This document shows positions 24,958 through 34,821 of a stretch of DNA of 64,000 bases, piece after piece. Every line of letters begins with the position of its first letter. The stretch's first letter is position 1. Origin of the DNA: Lachnospiraceae bacterium. Lineage in GTDB: Bacteria; Bacillota; Clostridia; Lachnospirales; Lachnospiraceae. The DNA lies in NCBI GenBank assembly GCA_024682075.1, contig JAIKZQ010000048.1, positions 23,077-87,076 on the forward strand, written 5' to 3'. The notes under the pieces were generated by a model. That model was given only the letters and a program-made list of their open reading frames with translations, searched no databases and was not told the DNA's origin. Position numbers and translations under genes: made by a program.

Positions 24958-25833
24958 TCAGGATTCCGCTTCGATTGTCTTTACGTCATCAGTCACGTCT
25001 TTCTTATAAAGCAGGAAGTATGCTCCGAAAAATTCCAGCACTCCCATGACCGTCACGACTGCTTCCAGCTGCCAGTCCGAAAGGGTAAGAACACCCGACA
25101 TCGAAAGACCTGCTATCATGTCCATTGCGGTATGAAGGATTATCGCAAGCGGATAGAGCCAGAATTTCTTCTTATCCTTGCATGCATAGAATACGATGAT
25201 CGATGCTCCGGTATGGAACAGAAACGCCCAGATCCTTTCATACATGTTTATTATCAGTGAAACGAATGAGAACGCCGATAACTGTGCCGGGATTGCAAGC
25301 AGAGAGTCGACCTGTTCGGGGGCTACGGCCTGTACCTGTTCCACGGTCGCAGAAAATGCGCCTGAATTGATCATAAGAGCATAAGTGACATAGTTAATAT
25401 ATGCAAGCCCGAGGATAAAAATTATTTCAAATCCGCCATGTCCAATGCCGTATGAGATCGAAGTTTCCCTGTTTCTTCTTTTCTTCAGGAGAGTCTTAAA
25501 AGCCACAAACCTGCCGGTCTCCTCGAAGACCCCGGGAAAGAGGCCTACCAGGAATGCCCACAGTACCGGTCTTGCGTTTATGAATATGCTTGCTTCGTGC
25601 TCGTTAAACCCCATGGCAGTCGGGAATATCAGCACGTTCTGGATGATCTTCTCCACCATGACAAAGACGAAGAACGTAGCTGCACCGATGAGGATGGTGG
25701 TGAATTTCTCTTTTTTCTTAACTGTCCATAAGATCCATATAAGCACCGGAACAACAATGAAAATTGTCGCTCCGAGGACCATAAGAGCAATATTTCCTGT
25801 CGAAATCTTTTCAAATTCATACATACCGGTCAT
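24958..25833 (-). CDS. YhfC family intramembrane metalloprotease-like protein
   Basis: Multi-TM; FPGVFEETGRFVAFKTLLKKRRNRETSISYGIGHGGFEII. Confidence 0.75.
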   Translation of the reverse strand: MTGMYEFEKISTGNIALMVLGATIFIVVPVLIWILWTVKKKEKFTTILIGAATFFVFVMVEKIIQNVLIFPTAMGFNEHEASIFINARPVLWAFLVGLFPGVFEETGRFVAFKTLLKKRRNRETSISYGIGHGGFEIIFILGLAYINYVTYALMINSGAFSATVEQVQAVAPEQVDSLLAIPAQLSAFSFVSLIINMYERIWAFLFHTGASIIVFYACKDKKKFWLYPLAIILHTAMDMIAGLSMSGVLTLSDWQLEAVVTVMGVLEFFGAYFLLYKKDVTDDVKTIEAES

Positions 25834-26558
25834 CTCCCTTCTCCCGCATTATCGTTCGTTTTTTCAATCACATAAATCCTATGAGCATACACAAGTGTGG
25901 CTATTGTTATTAATATCACCATTCCCACGGTAACTGCCATTGCATGCACGGGATTATCCATGACAAGAGCCATGATCAGTGCCAAGACACCGGCGATCAT
26001 CATGAGGATCGCACCGAAGCGGTTGCTCTTTTTCCAGGTATTATCGTTGTACTGTGTCCAGCCGCATCTGAATCCCACAAGAGCGTTCCTGCGTGTCCTG
26101 GTCATGATGTTTCCGAGAACTATGAACAGCACTCCCATCATCACACAGATGATCCTTTCGGAATTGATGCTGGGGGTTTCACTTCCTGTCTTAACCATTT
26201 GGGTAGTGGAACACAGAATGGAAACATAGGCCACTCCCGAAAAGACTGCCATGATGATACCTGCAATTGATGCAACCTTAGCGTTAGTGGTACATTCCGC
26301 TTTGGTTTTCTCATCTTCTGCCTTTGCCCCCTTTTTCTCGAAGAAAGTTATGACAAAGTGCATGGACAGAGTCATGGCAAGTAATGTGAAGACAACTATC
26401 AGCTCTTCATATTTTGATCCCCATCTGTCGACATTGCCGTTTATGTCAAAATGCATCGGTACATTATCAGGCATGCCCGGAAGAATCACCGCCGTTACGG
26501 CTGAAGGGATCAGGGCTATGATCCACATTATGGATTTATATATTCCGTTTTTCTTCAT
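25830..26558 (-). CDS. SdpI-family (DUF1648-containing) membrane protein
   Basis: PDNVPMHFDINGNVDRWGSK (DUF1648), NALVGFRCGWTQYNDNTWKKSNRF (SdpI); ATGA overlap with ArsR gene. Confidence 0.85.
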   Translation of the reverse strand: MKKNGIYKSIMWIIALIPSAVTAVILPGMPDNVPMHFDINGNVDRWGSKYEELIVVFTLLAMTLSMHFVITFFEKKGAKAEDEKTKAECTTNAKVASIAGIIMAVFSGVAYVSILCSTTQMVKTGSETPSINSERIICVMMGVLFIVLGNIMTRTRRNALVGFRCGWTQYNDNTWKKSNRFGAILMMIAGVLALIMALVMDNPVHAMAVTVGMVILITIATLVYAHRIYVIEKTNDNAGEGR

Positions 26559-26821
26559 TTCTTCCCTCCGAATTGGCCTATCCACAGGATCAGCTCCTGA
26601 AAGACCGAAGCATTGATCTCGTAATAGATGAAGTTCTTCTGCTTGTACTCTATTATCAGGTCCGCATCCTTAAGGAGCTTAAGGTGATATGAAAGTGCTG
26701 CAGGTGTGACACCGAGCCTCTCCGCTATCTCACCGGCATTCATTCGTCCGTCTTTGAGCATCTCGAGGATGTCACGCCTTTGCTTATCGGACAGCACTTT
26801 AAAGATATTCGTTTCTCCCAT
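26555..26821 (-). CDS. ArsR/SdpR-family autorepressor
   Basis: KVLSDKQRRDILEMLKDGRMNAGEIAERLGVTPAALSYHLKLLKDADLI. Confidence 0.9.
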   Translation of the reverse strand: MGETNIFKVLSDKQRRDILEMLKDGRMNAGEIAERLGVTPAALSYHLKLLKDADLIIEYKQKNFIYYEINASVFQELILWIGQFGGKK

Positions 26822-26852
26822 TATCCGTGCTGCCTCCTTTCTGATTCAAAAG

Positions 26853-26938
26853 CTATTTAAAAAAATTTTTAATCACTTGAGACGATATTATATCCGGGGC
26901 AGGCCGGTGTCAAGAACTATTTAAAAATAATTTTAAAT
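26853..26938 (-). promoter_or_regulatory. sdpR-like promoter bracketed by two AT-rich operator-like repeats
   Basis: CTATTTAAAAAAATTTTTAAT (26853-26873) and CTATTTAAAAATAATTTTAAAT (26917-26938); minus-strand TTGACA(26913-26908)-17-TAATAT(26890-26885) between them. Confidence 0.65.
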
Positions 26939-26963
26939 TGTCCTTACAGGTAGTGCATGCATG

Positions 26964-26996
26964 AGGTGCAAAAAGGGACGGTTCTTTTCTGCACCT
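26964..26996. repeat. GGGACGGTTC-core hairpin repeat, copy B
   Basis: AGGTGCA-aaaaGGGACGGTTCttttc-TGCACCT. Confidence 0.75.
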
Positions 26997-27025
26997 CCCC
27001 TTTGCAACTTCAAGACAGAAAAAAG

Positions 27026-27050
27026 CCCCGGAGATGAAGTCTCTCCGGGG
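27026..27050. terminator. Intrinsic terminator
   Basis: CCCCGGAGA-tgaagtc-TCTCCGGGG preceded by A-tract (T-tract on minus strand). Confidence 0.8.
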
Positions 27051-27059
27051 TATCTGTAC

Positions 27060-27761
27060 TTATAAAGCCACATTGTCTTCCGGTTCCGAAAGTCTTGTAT
27101 GCTGCATCGCCCATCTTACGGCATTTTTCAGGATCCTGCCGATCGCAGGATCATCATATACCCTGCATTCTTCGTGTCCGGGCTGGAAGTAGAATATCCG
27201 GCCATAGCCTCTTGTGAAGGTGCATCCGCTCCTGAATACCGCACCGCCCTCAAACCATCCGATAAAAACAATTTCATCCGGCTTGGGGATTGAGAAAGGC
27301 TCGCTGTACATCTCCTCTTCGGGCAGATCTATGCAGAGTGGAACGCCTTCTGCAATGGGATGTGAGGGATTGACGCAGAAAAGTTTCTCATGATCGCCGT
27401 GTCTCCATCCGAGCGTGCAGGGAGTTCCCATCAGTCTCCTGAACACCTTACTGAAGTGCGCGGAATGCAAAGCTATCAGCCCCATACCGCTGTGCACGTG
27501 CCTGATCACGCGCATCACCGTTTCATCGGTCACATCATCCTGTCTTGCGTGGCTCCACCAGATCAGCACGTCGGTATCCTGCAACACCTCCTCGGAAAGC
27601 CCCTGATCGGGCTCATCCAATGTCGCACACCTGACGATCATGTCGGTTTCTTCAGACAAAACAGTCTTAAGTGCACCGTGAATCCCCTCGGGATAAATAT
27701 CTCTTATCGCGGGGATCGTTCTCTCGTGTTCGTACTCATTCCAGACGGTAACCTTTATCAT
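27060..27761 (-). CDS. ThuA domain-containing protein
   Basis: VTVWNEYEHE, VLIWWSHARQDDV, GLIALHSAHFSKVFRRLMGTPC. Confidence 0.85.
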   Translation of the reverse strand: MIKVTVWNEYEHERTIPAIRDIYPEGIHGALKTVLSEETDMIVRCATLDEPDQGLSEEVLQDTDVLIWWSHARQDDVTDETVMRVIRHVHSGMGLIALHSAHFSKVFRRLMGTPCTLGWRHGDHEKLFCVNPSHPIAEGVPLCIDLPEEEMYSEPFSIPKPDEIVFIGWFEGGAVFRSGCTFTRGYGRIFYFQPGHEECRVYDDPAIGRILKNAVRWAMQHTRLSEPEDNVAL

Positions 27762-28552
27762 CGTATTCTCCCGAGAAGATAGTCAGCAGATCTCTTAATG
27801 TTATCGGAATAAGAAGCCGCTCCGAAAAACTCAGCCATCACAAATCCGTCATAGCCTATCCCTTTCAATTCATCTATGAGCCCGCTCATGGGAATATCTC
27901 CCTCTCCAACGGCACAGGGCCAGAGCAGGCGCCCGTCAGGGCACTCCTTCGGATCTCCTTTTCCCACAGCACTCCACAATCTGTCCTTCAGATGAACATG
28001 CACTGTCCGTGAAAAGAATTCATCCCCGGCTTCAATGACATCATCACCGCTGAAGACAAAGTTCCCGGTATCAAATGCAACTTTCAGATCAGGGATAGCA
28101 TCCAGAAATACCTTCATTCCCTTTATAGTGGCGATCGGACTTAAAGCATCATCATAATCCTCAATGGTAAGGATCAGTCCGTTATCCCCGGCAAGTTCGC
28201 TGAGTCTGCTCATGCCTTCGATCATGCGCTTCAGTTCTTCGTCCCTGTTTCCGCCTCTGCCGAACAGACCGGGGATTGCCATGATCTTGCTCGAACCAAG
28301 TTCCTTTGCAAAGCGGATATGCTCTATCATGCGGTCTTCATCGATGCCGTCTTTCCATCTGTATTGCCTGTAGATGCTGCTTGCTGCGATCCCCTGCTTC
28401 TTCAGATATTCCGTGCCGTCAAGATCGTCCGCATCAAGTTCCGCACCTTCATAACCGGTTTCCCTGAGCCAGGCGAGAGTCTTTTCAAGAGATTCCCCGC
28501 GTTCCGCAGATGCCAGTTTTATATGATGAAAAAACGTCCCCAAATGAAGCAT
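27758..28552 (-). CDS. Sugar phosphate isomerase/epimerase family protein
   Basis: TIM-barrel type with ETGYEGAELD, LTIEDYDD, VAFDTGNFVFSGDD, HVHLKD; ATG at 28552 with gcggagg RBS. Confidence 0.85.
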   Translation of the reverse strand: MLHLGTFFHHIKLASAERGESLEKTLAWLRETGYEGAELDADDLDGTEYLKKQGIAASSIYRQYRWKDGIDEDRMIEHIRFAKELGSSKIMAIPGLFGRGGNRDEELKRMIEGMSRLSELAGDNGLILTIEDYDDALSPIATIKGMKVFLDAIPDLKVAFDTGNFVFSGDDVIEAGDEFFSRTVHVHLKDRLWSAVGKGDPKECPDGRLLWPCAVGEGDIPMSGLIDELKGIGYDGFVMAEFFGAASYSDNIKRSADYLLGRIR

Positions 28553-28593
28553 ATTTACCTCCGCTTCCGAGATCAACGTGTAATGACAGGGAA

Positions 28594-29265
28594 TCAAATA
28601 GCCATATCCCTTCCGGAACCGATCTCAAAATGACATTTCACTATTCCCAGATCCACCTGTCCCAGCATCATCGCCTTATCGACAAATTCCACTGTTTCAT
28701 CGGATCCGTACTTTATCAGAAACTTCTGCTGGTTTACGGCAGTCGGGGCAAGGAGCGCCATCTCGACACCCTTTTTGAACCACTCGGGAGCATCGTCCGA
28801 AGCCTCTGTCACCTGCTCTGCGGTTTTTGACTTATGCGGCGTGCCCTGTTCTTTTCCGTATCCGATCGCTATTGAGATGACAAGCCTTTCTCCGTCGGCG
28901 ATCTCAGCACCGATATTCCTGCGGTTAAATGTTCCGGCCCAGCAGGTGTTCAGTCCGAGCTTCTGGGCATACAGCACGAGTTTTTCACCGTAATACCCTA
29001 CGCGCTGATCCAGGTCATCGGAATCCGCGCCCACACATGCTATGACACTCGGGGCCGAGCCCAGTCCCATTGCCCTGTTTAGAAGTCTGTTGTATGTGCT
29101 GCCGGCATCCTCAATGAACTGAAGATGAAGATTCCCTGACAAGTTAAGCTCGTCTATCTTTCTTTTCAGCAGATTAACCTTTTCATCTTCAATCCTGTCG
29201 GGAAGATAGTTTCGCACCGAATGTCTGGCCAGGATCGCTTCAATGTCGTTCATTTCAATATTCAT
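28594..29265 (-). CDS. Nitroreductase family protein
   Basis: AILARHSVRNYLPDRIEDEKVNLL, GLNTCWAGTFN, LAPTAVNQQKF. Confidence 0.85.
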   Translation of the reverse strand: MNIEMNDIEAILARHSVRNYLPDRIEDEKVNLLKRKIDELNLSGNLHLQFIEDAGSTYNRLLNRAMGLGSAPSVIACVGADSDDLDQRVGYYGEKLVLYAQKLGLNTCWAGTFNRRNIGAEIADGERLVISIAIGYGKEQGTPHKSKTAEQVTEASDDAPEWFKKGVEMALLAPTAVNQQKFLIKYGSDETVEFVDKAMMLGQVDLGIVKCHFEIGSGRDMAI

Positions 29266-29512
29266 TTATGGTCCTCCAATCAAATGATCAACTGATATCA
29301 TTCTATGACCTCAGTCCGGACAATACATTTATCATATTGTACGACACGGGTAGATTATTTACCATTTTTTGCCAAATATAAAATCGTAAACCAAAGGTTC
29401 AAATAATAACATTTGCTTTGCGTTGACGACTCAAAGATCAAAATGTATTATATCTTTGGTACGAAAAGTACTATATCTTGTATTTTCAATTTCATATCCA
29501 CAGGAGGAGACT

Positions 29513-31072
29513 ATGTCAGACACAAAATCGCAAGTCCTCGGCGAACAGGGCATTTATAATGCCAAAGAACTGGGAACACCCAAGATGCTCGTGCTCGGTT
29601 TGCAGCACATGTTCGCAATGTTCGGTTCCACCGTTCTGGTTCCTCTCATCACAGGCCTGAGCGTCTCAGCTACACTGCTCTTTGCCGGCCTCGGAACCCT
29701 GCTTTTCCACCTTATCACCAAGAAGAAGGTTCCTGCTTTCCTTGGCTCCTCCTTCGCATTTCTTACCGGTTACGGCACCATCGCCACCCTCATGATCGCA
29801 AGGCAGCAGTTCACCACCGCTGAAGCACTCGATGCCGCAAAAGAAGGCGGATTGCTGTTCTCCAAGTCACAGCTTCTTCCTTATGCGTGCTTCGGAGTAG
29901 CACTTGCAGGTCTCCTCTATCTCGTGCTTGCACTTCTCTTCAAATTGTTCGGTGCAACTCACGTAATGAAGTTCTTCCCTCCTATTGTCACAGGTCCCAT
30001 CATCATTTCGATCGGACTTATCCTTTCACAGTCTGCCATCAACAGCTGCTCCAGCAACTGGCCCATCGCTCTTGTTGCAATACTTACCATAATCATCTGC
30101 AACATCTGGGGCAAGGGCATGGTCAAGATCCTTCCCATCCTCATCGGAGTCATCGCATCATATATTGTTGCAGCGGTCACCGGAAATGTTGACTTTTCGG
30201 GTGTGGCAGCAGCTCCGTGGGTCGGACTTCCCGTACAGTTCTCCAACACGGTATTCTCACTCTTTTCCGCAGGAAGGGATGCAGGAACGCTTTATCTGCA
30301 CACTATCGATGCCGAGACAGGTGAAGTCATCATCTCCAACATGACCAAGGGCGGACTTCTTGTCACCGCAGCGATCACCATCGTTCCCATCGCCATTGCC
30401 ACAATGATGGAGCACATCGGTGACGTATCCGCTATCTCCTCTACCGTAAACCGCAACTTCATCAAGGATCCCGGACTTCACAGAACCCTTACCGGAGACG
30501 GACTTGCAACAGCAGTAGCTTCACTCTTCGGAGCACCCGCCAACACCACCTACGGTGAAAACACCGGAGTCCTTACTCTCACCAAGGTATTCGATCCTTT
30601 CGTCATAAGACTTGCCGCATATTTTGCGATACTCATGTCATTCTGCCCCAAGTTCTCTGCGATCATCGAAGCAATGCCCTCAGCAACGGTCGGCGGCATC
30701 TCCCTTGTGCTCTACGGAATGATCTCCGCAGTCGGTGTAAGGAACATCGTTGAGACACAGGTAGACTTCACCAAGAGCAGAAACGTCATCGTAGCAGCGA
30801 TCATCCTCGTTCTTTCGATCGGCATCAACTTCTCATCAGCAGGTGCGATCGCATTCAGCGTAGGAAGCGCAAACATTGCTCTTTCAGGTCTTGCAGTCGG
30901 TTCCCTTGTAGGAATAATCCTCAATGCGATCCTTCCCGGCAAAGATTTCAATTTCAATGAGGACGTAGGCAGTGAAACCGGTGCCGACATGTCGGGGATT
31001 AGCGAGAAGGAAATAAAAGAAGACAATAAATCCTCAGAGAAAAAGGCTCCCAAGAAAAACAAGAAGAAATAA
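29513..31072 (+). CDS. Uracil/xanthine (NCS2) permease
   Basis: LGLQHMFAMFGSTVLVPLITGLSVSATLLFAGLGTLLF; GAPANTTYGENTGVLTLTKVFDP; ATG at 29513 after aggagg. Confidence 0.93.
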   Translation: MSDTKSQVLGEQGIYNAKELGTPKMLVLGLQHMFAMFGSTVLVPLITGLSVSATLLFAGLGTLLFHLITKKKVPAFLGSSFAFLTGYGTIATLMIARQQFTTAEALDAAKEGGLLFSKSQLLPYACFGVALAGLLYLVLALLFKLFGATHVMKFFPPIVTGPIIISIGLILSQSAINSCSSNWPIALVAILTIIICNIWGKGMVKILPILIGVIASYIVAAVTGNVDFSGVAAAPWVGLPVQFSNTVFSLFSAGRDAGTLYLHTIDAETGEVIISNMTKGGLLVTAAITIVPIAIATMMEHIGDVSAISSTVNRNFIKDPGLHRTLTGDGLATAVASLFGAPANTTYGENTGVLTLTKVFDPFVIRLAAYFAILMSFCPKFSAIIEAMPSATVGGISLVLYGMISAVGVRNIVETQVDFTKSRNVIVAAIILVLSIGINFSSAGAIAFSVGSANIALSGLAVGSLVGIILNAILPGKDFNFNEDVGSETGADMSGISEKEIKEDNKSSEKKAPKKNKKK

Positions 31073-31104
31073 TCATCAGAAAAAGCATTCATAAGACTTA
31101 TATG

Positions 31105-31138
31105 TACCCTCTTTGCCGGGCAGCCGGTAAGGAGGGTA
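31105..31138 (+). terminator. Intrinsic terminator
   Basis: TACCCTC-CTTTGCCGG-gca-GCCGGTAAG-GAGGGTA then TTTT. Confidence 0.75.
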
Positions 31139-31165
31139 TTTTCATGCAAACGGTATTATGCAAAA

Positions 31166-31189
31166 GGGACGGTTCTTTTGAACCGTCCC
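31166..31189. repeat. GGGACGGTTC-core hairpin repeat, copy C
   Basis: GGGACGGTTC-tttt-GAACCGTCCC perfect stem. Confidence 0.75.
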
Positions 31190-31207
31190 CGCAACATATT
31201 CAGCAGC

Positions 31208-32200
31208 TTATAACTTGTCATTCTCCCAGAGAAGATTTCCATCCATATCGTAGATCCTCTCATATTCATAATCGTCGGGATATTCTATGGCATTAAAGAC
31301 CATAAGTCTCTGCTCCACAATCCTGTATCCGTCCGAAGTCACTATCTCTGTCCTGAATGAAAGGTCATCACCGATATCAAGTCCGCTTTCAAGTGTGATA
31401 GTCTCACCGCTGACAGCCTGCGATGTGATATCCATTGTCTTAAGATCTCTTCCTTCCGAGAGATAAGTCATGGTCACGCTCTCGACATTATCGGAAGGGG
31501 AGAGTGAAAACGAATAAGAACCCGAGATCTTCATTCCCGAAAGAGAAGGCTTGCTTTCAAACTGGCAGTTCATCATCGGGAAAGGCAGATATTCCCAGAA
31601 CAGATAATCAAAGAACTCCAGCGTCTCACCGATCGTCTGACCGTTCTCGGTTATATTCACCCAGGGAAGTGAGCAGTCATCAAATATTGATACCGTGACC
31701 ACGCCGCTGAATGCCCTGTCAGAGTTCTTTTCAAGTTCTATATGTCTTCCCGCGATATCAAGTGACACTTCGGTATCGTCGGTATAATCTCTGAGCCACA
31801 GTTCGATCTTCAGGTCGACCATATTATCGACAGGAGTTCCGAACTCATAGTTAAATGAGCTTACAAGCCTGTCTCTCTGTTCAAGCTCGGTTTTCAGATC
31901 CTGAACATCATACGAAAGACTGCGCACATCATTTTCAAGATTTGTGATCCTGTTTTGCATGCTGCTCATCATTCCGGAGATCGTGCTGATCCCGATATAT
32001 GTCATTATGACGATGACCATCAGGACTACCTTATAGATCACGCTTGCGGTGCTCCTGGGCTCGGGAACACTGCTGTGAGTGTCATGTATCTCGCCCTTCG
32101 TGACTTTATCAAGGTGTCTGTTGTAAGTGATTATGCTTATGGTAATGATGATCGCCGCAAAAGCGAGCAGTATGAATATATATAATAATATATTAGCCAT
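31208..32200 (-). CDS. Hypothetical two-TM coiled-coil protein
   Basis: 330 aa, two N-terminal TM segments then coiled-coil MQNRITNLENDVRSLSYDVQDLKTELEQ. Confidence 0.6.
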   Translation of the reverse strand: MANILLYIFILLAFAAIIITISIITYNRHLDKVTKGEIHDTHSSVPEPRSTASVIYKVVLMVIVIMTYIGISTISGMMSSMQNRITNLENDVRSLSYDVQDLKTELEQRDRLVSSFNYEFGTPVDNMVDLKIELWLRDYTDDTEVSLDIAGRHIELEKNSDRAFSGVVTVSIFDDCSLPWVNITENGQTIGETLEFFDYLFWEYLPFPMMNCQFESKPSLSGMKISGSYSFSLSPSDNVESVTMTYLSEGRDLKTMDITSQAVSGETITLESGLDIGDDLSFRTEIVTSDGYRIVEQRLMVFNAIEYPDDYEYERIYDMDGNLLWENDKL

Positions 32201-32212
32201 GATTGCCTCCCT

Positions 32213-32662
32213 TTATATTCCAAAGAACCTTCTGAAATCGCTGTAATAGCTTCTGGTAACATCGATCAGAGTGCCGTCGGTCATGGTAAGTATGTATTTC
32301 ATGGACAGAGACGGTCTTATCTTCTTTACATGCTTCCGGGATATTATTACGGATTTGCTGACTCTGATGAATTCTTTCGGATCAAGTAATGACTCCAGTT
32401 CATACATCCTGTCCTGGGAATGGTATATGTCGCTCTCGGTATGGATCTCTATATCCTTGCCGAATGCTTCTATGAATACCACGTCCTCAGCTGATATCCT
32501 CACACGGTCTTTCTTATCGTCTTTCGCCTGGATGAATGCCGGGTGACCGGAGCTCTCGGTCAGAATGTATTCCGCATCATCGCTTATCTCTATTCCGTGT
32601 TCGTTCAGGTATTTTTCTACCGAAACATACTTTTCTTCCGAAACTGATATTCGGATCTTCAT
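32213..32662 (-). CDS. LytTR family DNA-binding protein
   Basis: EDVVFIEAFGKDIEIHTESDIYHSQDRMYELESLLDPKEFIRVSKSVIISRKHVKKI. Confidence 0.85.
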   Translation of the reverse strand: MKIRISVSEEKYVSVEKYLNEHGIEISDDAEYILTESSGHPAFIQAKDDKKDRVRISAEDVVFIEAFGKDIEIHTESDIYHSQDRMYELESLLDPKEFIRVSKSVIISRKHVKKIRPSLSMKYILTMTDGTLIDVTRSYYSDFRRFFGI

Positions 32663-32727
32663 ATGTCTGTTTCCCTCCTTACGAGGCCATAATAACAAAA
32701 CCGCAAAAACTGTAAATAAAACGGAAA

Positions 32728-32756
32728 CAACTTGCACCAAAATATGGCACAAGTTG
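32728..32756 (-). terminator. Probable terminator downstream of histidine kinase operon
   Basis: Minus strand CAACTTG-tgCCA-tattt-TGG-tg-CAAGTTG followed by TTTccgTTTTaTTT. Confidence 0.5.
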
Positions 32757-32788
32757 CATAAAGCTAAATGATGTGGCGGTCACTTCAC

Positions 32789-34138
32789 TCACGGGATATA
32801 GATCTCAAACTGCATTTCCGATCTGTCCGAATCGGAGCGCGCATATATGTCACCGCCCAGCTTCTTTATTATTTCACTGCTTTCAAACAGTCCTATTCCG
32901 CTGCCCGGGATTCCTTCCGAATTGGAGCCTCTCCAGAAGCTGTTGAAAAGATAAGGCAGTTCCTTTTCTTCAGGAACACTTCCCTTATTTCTCACGGTAA
33001 TATAATATCCGTCTTCCTGCTTTTCAAGTTTTACGGAAATTCCCTCACCGTTTCCGTACTTTATCGCATTCTCCATAAGCTGTGACAGAACTCTGCATAT
33101 TCCGTTCTTATCGCTCTTAACTATAGAATTGCCTGATATCTCAACGGAAAAAGGAATTCTCAAAAGTTCCAGTCTGTTGCCGTATTCCTCCTGCAGGTAT
33201 TTCTCAAGTTCATTAAGATAAAATCCGTTTATCTCCGGCACAAAATCAACGAATCCCTCCGACGCTTTCTCAATAAGTTCCTTGACCATCAGTGTAATGT
33301 CATCGGCGTTTTTACTTATCCTGGAAGCGACCTCGGCATCACTTGCATTTGCCTTCCCGTCAGCCTGATACATTCCGGTCTCAATCGCCTCGGAATACAG
33401 CTTGATATTTGATACCGGTGTCTTGATACCATGTGCGATCGTGGTAAGCATTGTAAGATGTTCCCTGCTGAGCTCATTGATCCTGTTACGATCACTGACA
33501 AGCCTGTCATTTAACATATTGATCCCCCAGGTGAACTTACCGAAGAAGCGGTTTTTGCTTTCGGGAAGTTTATCGGTCAGCTGGTTTTTGGAGAGTTTTT
33601 CCGGATAGGAAGAAAGTCTGTTAAATGGCTCGAGCACATAAAAACTGATATAAGTACACACCCCGATCATAAGCAAAAAAACGGCAGCAAATCCGATGTT
33701 CATGACAAGCTGCAGATCACTGTACCGATGATCGTCAAATTCAAAGACAATAAAACCGCAGGTCGCACCGTCCCGTGTTATAGTCCAGAGTTTCTCGCGT
33801 TCACGGCCTCTGTTAAGAATTCCGACATTGCTGTCATTTTCCTGCACAGGAAGAAAATATACTCTCGTCGGAAGTTCCGAAGCACTGTATTCCGAACCGT
33901 ATTCAGATATCCGTTCATACCAGATATCATTTATCATATCATCATATACGCTCTGCGTGATATCATCCTGCGACAATGCCGAAACCCTTTCCGAAATCCC
34001 GGCATACACGCGGTTCATCAGCACGTATGACTTATCCTCTGATTTTTCGATCGTCCGATCAAAAACAAAATTTGCCGTGGCAAAAACCACAGCGAACATA
34101 AGCACAGTGAGAATATATAGTTTCACTGCTCTCTTCAT
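32789..34138 (-). CDS. Sensor histidine kinase
   Basis: AHGIKTPVSNIKLYSEAIE (H-box), VLSQLMENAIKYGNG, GSGIGLFESSEII. Confidence 0.93.
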   Translation of the reverse strand: MKRAVKLYILTVLMFAVVFATANFVFDRTIEKSEDKSYVLMNRVYAGISERVSALSQDDITQSVYDDMINDIWYERISEYGSEYSASELPTRVYFLPVQENDSNVGILNRGREREKLWTITRDGATCGFIVFEFDDHRYSDLQLVMNIGFAAVFLLMIGVCTYISFYVLEPFNRLSSYPEKLSKNQLTDKLPESKNRFFGKFTWGINMLNDRLVSDRNRINELSREHLTMLTTIAHGIKTPVSNIKLYSEAIETGMYQADGKANASDAEVASRISKNADDITLMVKELIEKASEGFVDFVPEINGFYLNELEKYLQEEYGNRLELLRIPFSVEISGNSIVKSDKNGICRVLSQLMENAIKYGNGEGISVKLEKQEDGYYITVRNKGSVPEEKELPYLFNSFWRGSNSEGIPGSGIGLFESSEIIKKLGGDIYARSDSDRSEMQFEIYIP

Positions 34139-34821
34139 GTTCCCGAGCCTCCGAATCTGTATCCCACTCTCCATACCGTCTGAATGAGCCTGGGATTTTT
34201 GGGATCATCCTCAAGTTTTTCCCTGAGCCATCTGATATGCACGTTCAGGCTTCCGACATCACTGAAGCAGTCAACGCCCCAGATCTCATCAAAGAGTTTT
34301 TCCTTCCTGAGCACCTGCTCAGGGTGACTCATCATGTATTCGAGCAGTTCATATTCTTTTCCGGTGATCTGTACTTCCTGTCCGTCTTTATAGACAGTCT
34401 TGGAGGCAACGTCCACGGAAATATTGCCATACGTAAGAAGCTGTCTTTCGCCGGACATGTCATAGGAACGCCTCAGCATTGCTTTTATCTTGAGAGACAG
34501 AACCTGAAAAGAAAAAGGCTTATCAATATAATCATCCGCACCGACTTCAAGACCGAGTATCTTGCTCTGATCATCGGTTCTGGCGCTCATCATGAGAACA
34601 GGGAGCTTTTGCTGCTTCCTTATCTCCTGAAGAGCCTCGTAGCCATCCATTCCCGGAAGCATAACGTCAAGAAGCAGCATCTTAAATGCTGCTTTCCCGA
34701 TCAGTTCAAGACCCTCCTCCGCATTGGTTCTCCATTCAACGGAATAGCCTTCACGTTTCAGAAAATCGGAGATGAGCCTGCCGAGTTCTTCATTATCTTC
34801 GATCACAAGAATATCTGTCAT
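34135..34821 (-). CDS. OmpR-family response regulator
   Basis: ILVIEDNEELGRLISDFL, LLLDVMLPGMDG, winged helix GKEYELLEYMMSHPEQVLRKEKLFDEIWG. Confidence 0.95.
   Translation of the reverse strand: MTDILVIEDNEELGRLISDFLKREGYSVEWRTNAEEGLELIGKAAFKMLLLDVMLPGMDGYEALQEIRKQQKLPVLMMSARTDDQSKILGLEVGADDYIDKPFSFQVLSLKIKAMLRRSYDMSGERQLLTYGNISVDVASKTVYKDGQEVQITGKEYELLEYMMSHPEQVLRKEKLFDEIWGVDCFSDVGSLNVHIRWLREKLEDDPKNPRLIQTVWRVGYRFGGSGT

Noticed and set aside
29270-29512. Riboswitch or PyrR attenuator upstream of the uracil/xanthine permease
   Set aside because: No terminator/antiterminator pair or recognisable purine, PRPP or xanthine aptamer could be traced by eye.
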